Assembly (NCBI GenBank): GCA_963969495.1
Contig: OZ018329.1
Location: forward strand, 69,838,959-69,902,958
Reading direction: 5' to 3'
Length of the DNA: 64,000 nt
Source of the DNA: Ceratothoa steindachneri
Lineage: Eukaryota > Arthropoda > Malacostraca > Isopoda > Cymothoidae
Under the pieces are notes generated by a model that had not been told where the DNA came from, ran no database searches, and was given only the letters and a program-made list of their open reading frames with translations. The position numbers and the translations under genes are program-made. Position 1 is the stretch's first letter; every line of letters starts with the position of its first letter. Below are positions 1-11,146 of this stretch, piece after piece.

Positions 1-487
1 GTTCAACAAAGAAAGGACTAGGAATATGCAGAAACTAGTTAATCATGATATAAATGAGAAAATCATTGAAAGGATTAACAAGAAGTGAATAGCCAGAAGC
101 CGTGCAAGATTTCCTAGCTCCGCTCGCCTCCTGGCCAGCTCATACCAAATAAGGAAATTCAGGAAATAAGAAGCCTTTTAATCAAATATGACTAAAAACC
201 TATCGATATTGACTCAAGATAACATTCGCCACAATATACATCAAATACAAAAATAATAAGTATTAAAAAGTATTAATTTAATAAACTATAAAATAAGACG
301 ACCCTTGCTCCCCGAAGAAAGAAAAGTCTGGTAACAAGAAAAAATACTAACCAGACTAAGAAAAAAAAGGAAAGAAATCAGTAGTTATGACGTGATAATC
401 ACAATACGATTCTCTCCGAAAACAAAGCAAAACAGGTCCACAAAATACAAAAGTGCTTCTCTCGCTACAATATGGAGTCGCTCACAA
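1..487. other. Unassigned AT-rich flank
   Basis: No open frame of note, RNA gene or repeat unit could be recognised here. It is the flank outside the 3' LTR of the gypsy element that follows. Confidence 0.5.
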
Positions 488-738
488 GTATAGCTATTGT
501 GATGATTGGTTTAATGACAAACCTGCCTAGATAGCAGCCATTAAACCTTGCTATATGAATTTAAATAAAAAATGACTTAAAAAAGAAAACGTAATGGAGG
601 ATAACTAATTCAGCTAGAAAGGTTTCAAAATCACTGACGCATAAGTTTAACAAGATTTATTGAACAACAAATAATGGAATATGACTAATTTGAATTTGAT
701 AATACGGTTAATGAATATAATGTGTATTTTATTGAAAC

Positions 739-813
<75 letters not shown>

Positions 814-1246
814 AATATAGGAAAATGGCCGATGATTATAATGTTAAGAGGAATAAGCTATATAAGGAGGATATTGGGGTGAATAAGATATAAAATATGG
901 GGGGAATTATATAAAATATAGTATGCTACTGCCACGACGTTTTGAAGTTATAAATCAAGGGAACTTGATCGAGCGCTGATAAGATAAAAGTGTTCGTTGA
1001 AATGCGCTGTGGACTCGGTAAATGGGAAAGTCTATTCTGATTGGTTAATTTCGAATTGGGTTGTACAAAGGTTTTGGTTGGTTGTGGTTGGGGGGAGTCG
1101 TACTTTTATTTTGAGGTAACCGTATTGGTATCAAAGGTCGTACAAAAATGGATTTGGGGGAGAGATGCATAATTTTCTCAGACGGGAAACTGCCAACTGC
1201 CTCTTTACGAACTTTGTAGGAGCTTGCAAATATGGCAGCCGCTACA
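488..1246 (-). repeat. 3' LTR of the CsRn1-type element
   Basis: It matches 6355-7128 along most of its length, including an internal (TA)n tract at 743-811. Read on the - strand it starts TGTAGCGGCTGCC near 1246 and ends near 488 with ATAGCTATA. The corresponding LTR at 6355-7128 starts TGTGGAGCAGCTGCC. Ends are good to a few bases only. Confidence 0.8.
743..811. repeat. (TA)n microsatellite inside the 3' LTR
   Basis: A continuous TA run. A shorter run sits at the matching place in the other LTR (6608-6658), so the microsatellite is part of the LTR and has changed length since insertion. Confidence 0.95.
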
Positions 1247-1413
1247 ATACTCCCGCCTAAGAGAGTTACCCAACCCGTTACAAAAAATATTACGCTATTC
1301 CAGATATCTCCGAGACCTTCTGACAATCCGACCATACCGTGTGATGACGCCGGTAGGCTTGCTACGATGGCTGGGAATGACACAAAATGCGGGCGAGGCA
1401 CTTTGACTAGCAT
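1045..1413 (-). pseudogene. Short ORF with a membrane segment running into the 3' LTR
   Basis: A 122-aa frame begins after the integrase tail, crosses the purine-rich stretch GGCGGGAGT just before the LTR, and continues about 200 nt into the LTR. Residues roughly 33-70 are strongly hydrophobic (around FFVTGWVTLLGGSIVAAAIF) and are followed by basic residues (YKVRK), as in a membrane anchor with a cytoplasmic tail. Envelope genes of errantivirus-like elements often end inside the LTR, so an env remnant is possible. Only about 190 nt separate integrase and LTR, so any such gene has lost almost everything. A chance ORF is the alternative. Confidence 0.3.
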
Positions 1414-1435
1414 GAGTGGACGGATTGATGGTGAT

Positions 1436-2883
1436 CTATTTGGGTGACCTCTCCAAGCTGGTGTCTAGCGATAGCATGACGCTCTGTGCCTGGCTTGCTG
1501 GTTGAGGGGTGACCAGAGGTGTAGGGATGGTCTCCTGACTGGACAGCTCTGACGACGAGGTTTCCTGTAACAAAAGAGGAGGCAGCAACAATCGGAAAGG
1601 ATATAGAGATATGGGCGGGGTAGTGGAGATTGAGTTTGAGACTAGATGATGATGCGGTTGGGGAATCACTGCTTCATTATTAGAGATAGAAGAAGAGAAA
1701 ATTGAGGACTGCTCAGAATGAACAACATCAATAAAGGCAGGTTTCAAGCGATTAAGAGAAACAGTATCCTGCTTGGCGCCAAAGTGCAGTACATAGAATT
1801 TCGGTTTCTTAGAAATGATAAGAAAGGGTTCGTCATAAACGGGTTGCAATAAGGAGCGAGTAGAATCGCGACGGACAAGGACATAGGAACAAGTTGACAT
1901 CTCTTTCAGGACGAAAGGTCACTGATTAGCAGGAACTCTAGGGGCGGTAGGCTAAACCTCAGCTAATACCCGTACAAAATCGTGTACATATGAAGCAAGG
2001 TGAGGTGAGGAGGTAGAGGTTTCTCAGAAGAATAAAAGAATTGAGCAGACAGACGAAGTTGAGTACCGTAAAATAGTTTAACTGCAGAGCAGGCGAAATC
2101 CTCTTTCAAGGACGAACGAATGCCCAACAGAACCAAGGGTAGCTTGTCCACCCAAGTGATATTAGGATCGGTGGAGCGTAAGCTTGCCTTGAGCGTCCGA
2201 TGTGGACGTTCGACGGCCAAGTTGCTTTGGGGGTGGTAGCTTGTGGTACCGAGCCAAAAGGAACCAAGCACTGCCATGAGTGCATCCCATTGGTGAGATT
2301 TAAATTGGCTGCCACGATCAGTCATGATCGTTGAGTGAACACCAAAACGAGCAACCCATGTTGAGACGAAGGCTTGAGTTACTGATGAAGCTCTGATGTC
2401 CGAGATATGAACTGCCTCTGGCCAACGAATATAACGATCGATCATGGTGAGAAGATAATTGCAACCATGTGAGTAAGGAAGAGGACCTACTAGATAGACG
2501 TGAAAGGCATCAAAACGAAACGAAGGAAGAGGAAAAGAGACCACAAGAGCTTTTGTGTGGAGATGAACTTTGGCGCGCTGGTATGGCAGGCATGAGCAAG
2601 TCCATTTTGCCACGTCGGCATTCATACCTGGCTAAACTAAGCGTTGGGCAACGAGCTTGCGTGCTGCATTGACACCAGGGTGAGAGAGACCGTGAATTTG
2701 GTCGAAAATGTGCCAATAGTAAGCGAGACGAATGAGAGGAAAAGGACAGTCAGGTAATGAGTAGTTAACCAGAATGCGCCTGGAAGAACTTTCCGGCAAA
2801 TAGACCTCACGAACGACGAGTTGAGAAGAGTGACGCAGCGTTTGCGTGTCTTCATCTTGTTCCTGGGCAAGCGCTATTGCCAC
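1436..2883 (-). pseudogene. Integrase region of the CsRn1-type element
   Basis: Integrase joins element cDNA into the host chromosome. The frame 2632-2883 carries the N-terminal zinc-binding part (DQIHGLSHPGVNAARKL). The frame 1963-2625 is the catalytic core, with the second acid in IMTDRGSQF and the glutamate in NLAVERPHRTLK. The first acid is missing: the place reads FHVYLVGPLP, where a D is expected at Y. The frame 1436-1900 is the C-terminal domain (YVLVRRDSTRS, PVYDEPFLIISK, VSLNRLKPAF). At least two frame breaks separate these parts. The lost acid and the frameshifts make it inactive. Confidence 0.8.
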
Positions 2884-2961
2884 ATGATCGATGGGAGCAA
2901 TGAAGGAGAGTTGCGTGCCAAAAATGGCGGAAATGCGAGAAAGCGCGTCTGGTACTACGTT

Positions 2962-4199
2962 TCAAGAACCAGGAACATAGAGAATATCGTTGGTCAACTG
3001 CAGGATGAAGTTAAAATGACGAAGTACTACGAGTAGAACAAGCACCGACCAAAGGCTTATGGTCCGTAAAAATGGTAAAGTCACGTCCTTCCAAGTATTG
3101 TCAGAAGTGCCGGATTTCAAGGTATATTCCGAGGAGCTGTCAAGAGAACGTACTATACCTCTTTTGAGAGTCTGAAAGAGGGCGAGAGAAGAAAGCAAGA
3201 GGTTGCCATTGGTCACAACTTTCTGCTGCTATATTGAACCTACGTGGGTTGAGGAGGCGTCGGAGGCAACGCTGATGGGGGGTCCTGGAGAAGGATGAGC
3301 CAATTCTGCAGCTTGGTCAATAGTATATTTGGTGCGAGAAAACATATCGCACGCTTTAGCAGACCATTCAAGAGGAGACTTCTTTGTGGTCTTGCTGAGC
3401 AGAGAGTTGATAGGTTGCATGACCTTGGCACAATTAGGTATAAATCTGTGGTAGAAATTAACCATGCCACAGAAACGCCTAAGCTGCTTGCGTGATGTAG
3501 GCCGAGAAAAGTTGCGCATCACGGTAACTTCATCTTCGAGTGGGCTATCCCTGTACTTGAGTCATGGTGATCCAAGAATGAGAGTTGGGGGACACCAAAA
3601 AGTCACTTGGAAGTGTTGAGTACGATACCGTACTCTTCAAGTAGAGCGAAAACCTTACAAAGGTGAGACAGATGTTCCTCTAAAGACGAATATGCTATCA
3701 GAAGGTCGTCTATGTAGCAGAAGACGAAAGTCAGAGCTCTCAGAACCTGATCCCTAAAACGTTATAAGGTCTGACCACTGTTACGAAGACCATAAGGCGT
3801 CCTGTTCATGACGAAGGAACAAAATGGTATGGTGATATCCGTCTTTGGGGTGTCATCTGGATGAATAGGGATCTGGTTAAAAGCACAAACCAGATCGAGT
3901 CGAGAAAAGATCGAACAACAGAAAAGAGTAGAATTGAAATCGGACAGATAGGGCAGAGGATATCTATCGGGGATAGTACAAGCATTGAGCCGCCTGTAAT
4001 CACCGACAGCTCTGTACTCACTAGGGGGCGATTTGGGTACAATATGAAGCGGAGAGGCCCAAGAAGAAGTGGAGGGGTTAGCTATGCTAGCTTCCACCAT
4101 GAGGATGAACTCCTGCCTCATTAAGGCGAGTTTATCTGAGGCTAATCGATAGGGGCGGGAAAATACAGGCTCTCCAGTCGTCTCTATCCGGTGAACCAC
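2962..4199 (-). pseudogene. Reverse transcriptase and RNase H region of the CsRn1-type element
   Basis: The frame 3762-4199 holds the RT fingers and palm start: WASPLHIVPK, YRAVGDYRRLNACTIPDRYP, FSRLDLVCAFNQIPIHP and TPYGLRNSGQTL. The catalytic YIDD box is encoded at 3705-3716 in another frame, so a frameshift lies between 3720 and 3762. The frame 3229-3522 continues into the RT connection (RRFCGMVNFYHRFIPNCAKV) and the start of RNase H (SVASDASSTHVG). The remaining RNase H lies in 2962-3216, again shifted. A normal element would read this as one unbroken polyprotein. Confidence 0.82.
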
Positions 4200-4240
4200 A
4201 TTGTGTTTAATAGGCCTGTCTTTAGAGAATGGTATGCTAA

Positions 4241-4723
4241 TTACAGGAAATTGCTGTAGCAGGCGCTGAAACTGTGGATTGGCTGAAGGAAACTGAATAG
4301 AGAGAAGAGAACTCTGTGACGGAAAAAAGAACCCGAAACTGTGAGCATTGCAGTGCGATCGATAAGCTTGCGGTTACGAGAGTCGACCAAAAGGTTTTGG
4401 GCAGAGAGAAAATCTAGGTTTAGAATAGGAACATCGACCTCGAAAACAATAAAGGTCCATCGAAAAACTCTACGGAGGCTGAGAGCCAATTAAAGGATGC
4501 GCCTTCCATAAGTCCTTATATCCGACGAATTAGCGGTTTTAAGGACAAGATCAGAGGAGAAACAAGTTTTATCGTCCAGTGACGCTGGTATAACACTACA
4601 GTGAGCACCAGTGTCAACTGAAGATGAGAAACCAGAAAGTAGGTCATAAATGCAAAATGGTAGATCGACCTGAGATGAAGGAACGACAGAGGTGATAGAC
4701 CCATTGATCACTGGCGTTTTCAC
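4241..4723 (-). pseudogene. Aspartic protease of the CsRn1-type element
   Basis: Retroviral-type aspartic protease that matures the polyprotein. The active-site motif reads VDTGAHCSVIPAS in the frame 4490-4723. The C-terminal part of the fold continues in 4241-4489 as VPILNLDFLSAQNLLVDSRN, where the family has a conserved hydrophobic G/D-F-L element. A frameshift near 4490 separates the halves. It sits between gag and RT, as expected. Confidence 0.75.
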
Positions 4724-4874
4724 TTTAAAATAGTCGAAGAATTTGAAATAGAATGAGAAGAGTGAGTTGGAGCATTAGTTTGAGAAGAGTGAATACAATG
4801 TTGATGTGAAATTGGTAGAATAGCGTTAGATTGAGGAGGTACTGGTTGCAAATATGTGCAGGGCTGTATACATT

Positions 4875-6069
4875 TTACGGCATGTGCACGATATTTGTTG
4901 TGGTACCAGCACTAATTAGTTGGTCGGATGAAAATAACATTATGATTAGAAGGACGAATTTGTGAAGATCGAGCATTATTTGATTGAGATTAAGAATAGG
5001 ATGATAGGTAGTATTGGCAAGAACGTGTACAATGTACAGCTTTGCTAACATATTTTTCATGGTACCAGCATAGACTCCTAGTTTGAGAGTGAGAGAATTT
5101 AGGAGTAGTGGAATATGCGAAAGAATGAGCAAGGGAATGCTGCGCCTCACCACTTGTGCTGGAATACACTTGTTAATTTCGTCTTCGAGAGAACGAACGA
5201 CGCCTGTCGCTCCGTCCACCCTTGTGAGCGTTCAGTCACTCGGTCCCACATTGGGGTTTTAGTTTTTGCAGCTCTCCCTCTATCCTATCCAAAGTGGCAG
5301 CTAAGTCCAGTGATGAATGTGAAAATGAGACGTTACACAGGGCCGGCCTATTGCCAGAAGGCGTCGTTGGTAACCGAACCTGAGAAATTATGGAATAAAG
5401 GGAGGAATGGGACAATGTAGGACAGTTCCCCGGTTTACGTAAGGATTAAGATATATTATCTCTGCTGCTTTGGCGATTTCATCCACGCTCTTGTGCTCGC
5501 CAATCATGATGGACGCCTAATATGGTCACGGATCCAACGCATAAAAATTTACGTTAGGAGCGAGTCAAAAAGCTCTGACGAAGTGCCCTCCGTCCTGATT
5601 AATTCTTCGAGATGCTCAAGGAAACGCGTGAGACGCCTATCACCCATTTGTTGAGTATTTGGCAGTTCCCTTAAGTCTTCAATCTGGGATCTCCCAAATT
5701 GAAGCTTGAAAGCTTGCCTCAACTCCACCCATGCACCATTTCTCCCACTTTGTAACAAAATTCCTCGAAACAAAGCAAGGACACTTATTGAGACTTTTTG
5801 TGTGATGTTTATTATGTGCTCTTGATCGGTTATGTATCGATGTGCAGTCAGAACCTCGAATATATCGAACCGCGTGATCGGATCGGTCGCATCGAAAGCG
5901 GGAAGGTTGATTGATGTGTGGTTGATGCCTCGGCCACTGACATCCTGGTTTTACCTGCAGGATGACTAAATGCCACAGGTGACGCACATGTGGTCGTGAA
6001 AGTTGAGGAGGCCTGGCTCGCTAGCGTGGTCGAGGAAGTTGAGGTAAACATCGTGGCTTGACTCTTCAT
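4875..6069 (-). pseudogene. Gag region of the CsRn1-type element
   Basis: Gag forms the particle that packages element RNA. The reading starts at 6069 (MKSQATMFTSTSSTT) with a Ser/Thr-rich leader, shifts frame near 5900, and continues through a capsid-like stretch at 5549-5773 (WVELRQAFKLQFG, GDRRLTRFLEHLEEL). Below 5549 the frame is lost again and only pieces such as 4875-5219 stay open. The call rests on position between the 5' LTR and the protease plus the capsid-like wording. No zinc knuckle could be read with confidence. Confidence 0.6.
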
Positions 6070-6197
6070 GGCTAAGGGATGTGTGCCTTTGAAACTTCCG
6101 GTTAAGAAAAAAAACTGAGGAGTTTGAAGTAAGATGTAAACAAACTTACAGAGAAAACGAGAGAATGGCGGTAGGCTTAAGCCGAGCAGGAGACAGT

Positions 6198-6234
6198 GAG
6201 AGAGAGAGAGAAAGAGAGAGAGATAGAGAGAGAC
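6198..6234. repeat. GA-rich microsatellite
   Basis: A run of GA with a few A and T interruptions in the leader between the 5' LTR and gag of the CsRn1-type element. Confidence 0.9.
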
Positions 6235-6338
6235 AAGCGGCTGAGTCTGTAGTTGCCAAGCGTAATCTCCCGTGAAAAGAATAATATAATTTTTACGTAA
6301 CTAGATGTTAAACTATATTATACTTAATTGAAAAAAAA

Positions 6339-6353
6339 GGGTCTAAGGCACCA
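6339..6353 (-). other. Primer-binding-site candidate
   Basis: The - strand reads TGGTGCCTTAGACCC directly after the 5' LTR end. TGG is what pairs with the CCA end of a tRNA primer. The tRNA was not identified. Confidence 0.55.
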
Positions 6354-6354
6354 A

Positions 6355-6608
6355 TTATAGCTATTGTGATGATTGGTTTAATGATAAACTTACATAGATA
6401 GAAGCCATTAAACCTTGCTATATGAATTTAAAGATAAAAATGACTTGCAAGAGAAAACGTGATGGAGGATAACTAATTCAACAGGGAAGGTTTCAAAATC
6501 ACTGACGCATAAATTTAACAAGATTTATTGAACAACAAATAATGGAATATGACATTTGAATTTGATAATATGGTTAGTGAATATAATGTGTATTTTATTG
6601 AAATGAGG

Positions 6609-6659
<51 letters not shown>

Positions 6660-7128
6660 GAGTATATATTGAATATAGGAAAATAGCCAATGATTATAAT
6701 GTTAAGAGGAATAAGCTATATAATGTGAATATTGTAGTGAATAATATATAAAATATGGGGGGAATTATATAAAATATAGTATACTACTGCCACGACGTTT
6801 TTGAAGTTATAAATCAGGGAAACTTGATCGAGCGCTGATGAGATAAAAGAGTTCGTTGAAAAGCGCTGTGGAATCGGGAAACGGGAAAGTCTATTCTGAT
6901 TGGCTAATTTCGAATTGGGTTGTAAAAAGGTTTTGATTGGTGGGGGTTGGGAGGAGTCGGCTTTGAGGAGAAGATAAAAATGACTTGAAAGAGAAAACGT
7001 GATGGAGGATAACTAATTCAGCCGGGAAGGTTTCAAAATCACTGACGCATAATTTTCTCAGGCGGGAAATTTCCAACTGCCTCTTTACGAACTTTGTAGG
7101 AGCTTGCAAAGATGGCAGCTGCTCCACA
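6355..7128 (-). repeat. 5' LTR of the CsRn1-type element
   Basis: Partner of 488-1246. It holds a (TA)n run at 6608-6658. It differs from the other LTR by carrying a second copy of about 81 nt of its own sequence (6431-6511 is repeated at 6971-7051), in place of unrelated sequence at the same point of the 3' LTR. Confidence 0.8.
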
Positions 7129-7899
7129 AGTCCAAGTTGCCCAAACAAACAAGAAAATTTGATCAATATGCGACCAAAAGGAACATCATACCCCCCTCAA
7201 AGTGAGCAGCAACTACTAAGCAATGAGTTAATTGCAATGGAGAATACCCAAACTTCGATTTAAGAGAAATAATATTGAAATCGCAGAAACTATAATTTAG
7301 CCTTTAACCTGTAGAAGTTGTTTTCTATAGAGACTAAACGTTTTTATAGGGGATACTATTTTGGTTTTCTGTTTCCATGGTAAACTAAATTTTGGGGTGC
7401 AGAGTAAACAAAAATTGAAGAATGCTCTTCAAGTTTGTTGAGCATTGAGAACTCATTAACAGAAATAAGATAGGAAGGAAATGGTTACATAGCGAAATAG
7501 GGAGGAAGAACAATGATTGGTTATATTATAACAAGTATAGGTGAGACACGCAAAAGTCTGGTGGAAAGGATAATGATTTGGAGTTCACATACCACAATCT
7601 TATAGCATTATCCTTAGGCCCAATATAATTCTTGTGTTGGGTATTTTAAGAGCCAATCTAGGTGAGACACGCAAAAGTCTGGTGGAAAGGATAATGATTT
7701 GGAGTTCACATACCACAATCTTATAGCATTATCCTTAGGCCCAATATAATTCTTGTGTTGGGTATTTTAAGAGCCAATCTAGCGATTGCATACTAGAGCA
7801 AAATTTGCCGGGCAAGCTCTACAGCCTAAATCTAAGCTAGATAAAAAAAAAAGAATTATAACATTCAAATTCCCAAATAGAATCGAACAAAAACAACAA
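7129..7899. other. Unassigned AT-rich stretch with a tandem duplication
   Basis: No gene is visible. The only structure is the exact tandem duplication at 7541-7782. Confidence 0.5.
7541..7782. repeat. Perfect 121-bp tandem duplication
   Basis: The unit beginning GTGAGACACGCAAAAGTC at 7541 is repeated without visible change from 7662. Two copies only. Confidence 0.95.
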
Positions 7900-8484
7900 T
7901 GTAAGTAAAATGGACCGTGCATTTGCCAGGCTCTTCCGCACACACACGTGTGCTGATCTTGTTGCCCCCACCCCCTTCGTTTCGTTATCTGAGCACCCCC
8001 AGACTGCCTAGGACGCAGAGGAATGAAGTTTCCCTTCTCCGCACCATGGGTCCTTTCCTACTTTCGAGAGTGTCCCCAAAACACCTTCTCCTTGATCTCG
8101 ACTTGTAAACACCCCCTCTCAAGCCTCCCGACTCGTTCCGTTTTCTCCCCTTCAAAGTACGTTCCCGTGTTTTTCGATGGTAAGGTCTCAATTCCGAAGC
8201 TACTCAAGGTAAGTACACAATTTATTATTCCTGGGAGAACGGACCTTGTCCTCCAAATTTTCCCTCTTTTCATCTCTTCCCCGTTTCATGTACCTTTCCA
8301 AATTGTGAACTAACGAGGAATCTCTCAACTGACATCGCTTAGAGAATCTTTCCTGAAAAGACCACTTGTATCTTTTCACAAAACTTACTCTTATTTATCG
8401 GTTTCCCCTTTTTTGGACCTTCAGCCACTCCCCTTTTTGTTAACAAACTTGCGTGACTTTCAAGCTTAGGCATTGGGACTAACA
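7900..8484 (+). repeat. Solo LTR of the BEL/Pao-1 family
   Basis: It matches the two LTRs at 42452-43001 and 56019-56579 from TGTAAG through GGACTAACA, with scattered differences. No BEL/Pao internal sequence flanks it, so it is probably what remains after recombination between two LTRs. It is visibly more diverged than the other two copies are from each other. No convincing target duplication was found. Confidence 0.75.
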
Positions 8485-8487
8485 ACA

Positions 8488-8935
8488 CCGAGATCTCGAA
8501 AGAGTTTCGTAGCCCTAAACCCAAAGGGCTAAGGGTATGACTGGCGTTTCTCGGTGACATAGGCACTACCACGATCGGCCTCGGATGCAGTGAGAGCCGT
8601 TGGGTGACTGAAGGAAGCGAGTGGCATCTTCCCAGCATCGATAAGTACGTTCTCAATGGGGGACATGCGAAAGGCTCTGGTTGCCAGGTGGAGACGGGTG
8701 TGGTGGATCGAGTACAACTTACCTGCTCAGGAGCGGATGAATGGAAGTCCAAAAGATCGGTAGAAAAGTAAGGCAGTAGCCCTATTAGCACCCAAAATGT
8801 TGAACGTCACAGAACGAATAATGTCCACGACGCGAGTACAAGAGAACCTTAGCCTGCGAATCTTAGCCTCCCAGATGAGGTGTCGGTCGAAAAGAAAACT
8901 AAGGAAACGGCACGAATCAACACTTTAAGATGAAT
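8488..8935 (-). pseudogene. I-like LINE scrap, RT C-terminal part
   Basis: The - strand matches the stretch of the I-like LINE at about 28500-29030, including the segment after the RT palm (IHHTRLHLATRAFRMSPIENVL). It contains frameshifts and is cut at both ends, beginning right beside the solo LTR. It comes from the same LINE family as 27321-34085. Confidence 0.75.
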
Positions 8936-9169
8936 CACGTATAAAAGACCTCCAAAGGTATATACAACCCTGAATGACTAATTCTTAATATAAAATTAAT
9001 ATTTTTAACACCCTTTCAATAAATTAATAAAAGTCATAATTTATGCAATGGAGGGGTTGGTTGACGGTGAATAGGCCCGCTGCTTCTGCTTGGTCAGAGC
9101 CAGGCCTTAAACTAAGATTACTTATTTTTATATTATAGATTGGAGTTTGTAGGCTTCGTCTCTTTAGCT
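8936..9169. other. Unassigned spacer
   Basis: AT-rich; no frame, repeat unit or signal recognised. Confidence 0.4.
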
Positions 9170-9893
9170 CATTTTTATAGAAACTGACATTTCAGCTGTT
9201 CCTTCCTTGGGTTGAGTGAGACGCTGGAGATGCAAATTTCAAATTGGTGGCCCGTGTGGGGAGCGCCTATAACACTGGTCTGCGTCAAAAATGTACCTTA
9301 GGTTTTCTGTAGTGTTTCTTAATAAAATTGACCTCCTAAATCCGAATCTGGCATCCGTTTTTCTTTATCAGGTCTAGTTTTTGCGATACGGGAGTGATAA
9401 TAATTTTATAGTTTATACATGGCCTATATTACATCAAAATTTCAATAGTTTTTGCACTACTGTATTCGCAGTAAATTATGTGTACATTTTAAGTAATTAT
9501 GTTAATAAGTTTATATTTTTGTAGGTTAGGAATTGCTCAGCATTATAATAATAAGAATAATAATAATAATAATAGTGGTTGAGTTAAAAATTAACAGAAA
9601 ATGTAAGAATAGCTCCGACAGATTTTGCTATGTTTGCGGCAAAGTGACTTTTTCCGAGCAGCAATGTACAATATCTCCTGTAATTAAATCTTTGTATCAA
9701 GCATAATTTGGAGTAAGGCTAGGAGATTAAGATAAAAGATTTGCACCACATATCTGCTGCAAGGGATGCTACATAAGTTTAAGACGCTGGAGTCAGGGCG
9801 AACAGAAGTCTCTCTCTTTTCGTGTTTCCATGGTGTGGAGAGATGGCAACGACCACATAACAGACTGCTATTTTTACATGAAAAATCTTAAAG

Positions 9894-10092
9894 GTGAGCT
9901 TTGTATCAAGTATTTAAACTTTCTGTATTATACTGGCTCCTGAAAATGTCATTATTATGCATAGCCTCAGCATAAAATTAAAAAACTAACATAGTTCACT
10001 TCAGCATGAACATATCTTTTACTAAACATTTATGTACTATCTGCAACTCTAAATCAATTCCTTTATGTAATATGCAATTATATTTTCCACAG
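9894..10092 (+). other. Intron 1 of element X copy 1
   Basis: Donor AAG/GTGAGC and acceptor TTCCACAG/G. The same intron is present in copy 2 (48498-48692) with closely similar length. Confidence 0.7.
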
Positions 10093-10726
10093 GTATAAAT
10101 AAGAAGAATAAACATAGTGTGGCATATCCGGATGTTCCTTCTGCCATCAAAACCCTGCCCCATGGTCCAGGAATTCCTATACCTTCTACCCCTGAACAAA
10201 AAAAGATCCATGAAGAGATTAATATGGAAGTTGATCAAGATTATGAAACATCTGAGTCTTATCAGGTTTCCACACATGATATGGTCGCAAGACCATTCAC
10301 TCCAGTTCAGTTAAACGACTTGACCAGGAATCTGGGGCTTTCAAGGGAGAATGCACAACTTCTTGGCTCACGTCTTCGTAAAAGTAATCTTCTCACTAAA
10401 GAAACAACATTTTTTGGTACAGAAATAGAGAACAAGAGTTTCAAAGCTATTTTTTACAGCATTCTTCCAGGTCTTTAGTATACTGCGCCAATATTAAAGG
10501 ACTTGTTGATGCCCCTGGAATTCCCTACAACCCATTAGAATGGAGACTTTTCATAGATTCCTCCAGTTGAAGTTTAAAAGCTGTGTTACTGAATATTGGT
10601 AACAAGATAGCTTCCGTTCCTATAGGCCATTCAATCCAACTTACTGAAAGATATGAAAATATGGAAATATTGCTTGATGCAATGAATTACTCTACCCACA
10701 ATTGGAGGATATGTGGTGACTTAAAG

Positions 10727-11146
10727 GTAAGATCATTTTACACTTGGCATTTCTAAGCTCTTTGATATTGACATTTTCATTTTTAATTGTTAATACTTGT
10801 ATATACACACCTTTTGGTCAACTTACATTTTACAAGAATGCAAATCTGGAAATCATGAGTCATTTTTAGTTATATTTTTTTGTTGAAGTGTGTCCCTATA
10901 GGTTAATGCATCTTTTGAGGTTAATGGGGAACTTATCCTAATTGAGAAGGTATACAACATAACTCAATAAACTTAAAATAAGATGTACATGTATCCAATT
11001 AGTTCCAATACAATGATTTAATGCATCGGCATACAAGATTTTTCAGTGCATATTCATATTCTTATTGTTTAAAGAAATATTACTTTGAATTTGTTTTTAG
11101 AAATATTACAATTTGAATTTACATACCCTGCTAAATTTCTTTTCAG
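10727..11146 (+). other. Intron 2 of element X copy 1
   Basis: Donor AAAG/GTAAGA and acceptor TTTTCAG/G. Removing it joins the GDLK end of exon 2 to the start of exon 3 in a way that fits the protein family. The matching intron in copy 2 is 47423-47865. Confidence 0.7.

Larger units (their letters stand above)
488..7128 (-). mobile_element. Ty3/gypsy LTR retrotransposon, CsRn1-type, full structure but coding-dead
   Basis: Two direct repeats (488-1246 and 6355-7128) flank a - strand series that reads gag, protease, RT, RNase H, integrase, the order of Ty3/gypsy elements. The integrase and its C-terminal tail resemble the CsRn1 clade, which I recognise from the wording around WPEAV, DRGSQF and LPLVLLGIRSS. 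A primer-binding-site candidate lies directly inside the 5' LTR (6339-6353). Every coding part has frameshifts or stops, so this is a dead copy. Element length is about 6.6 kb. No clear target-site duplication is seen at the outer ends. Confidence 0.85.

Noticed and set aside
7900..8484. Solo LTR considered as a coding region (short + strand ORFs at 7917-8313)
   Set aside because: The same sequence forms both LTRs of BEL/Pao-1, and the frames are not kept among the three copies.
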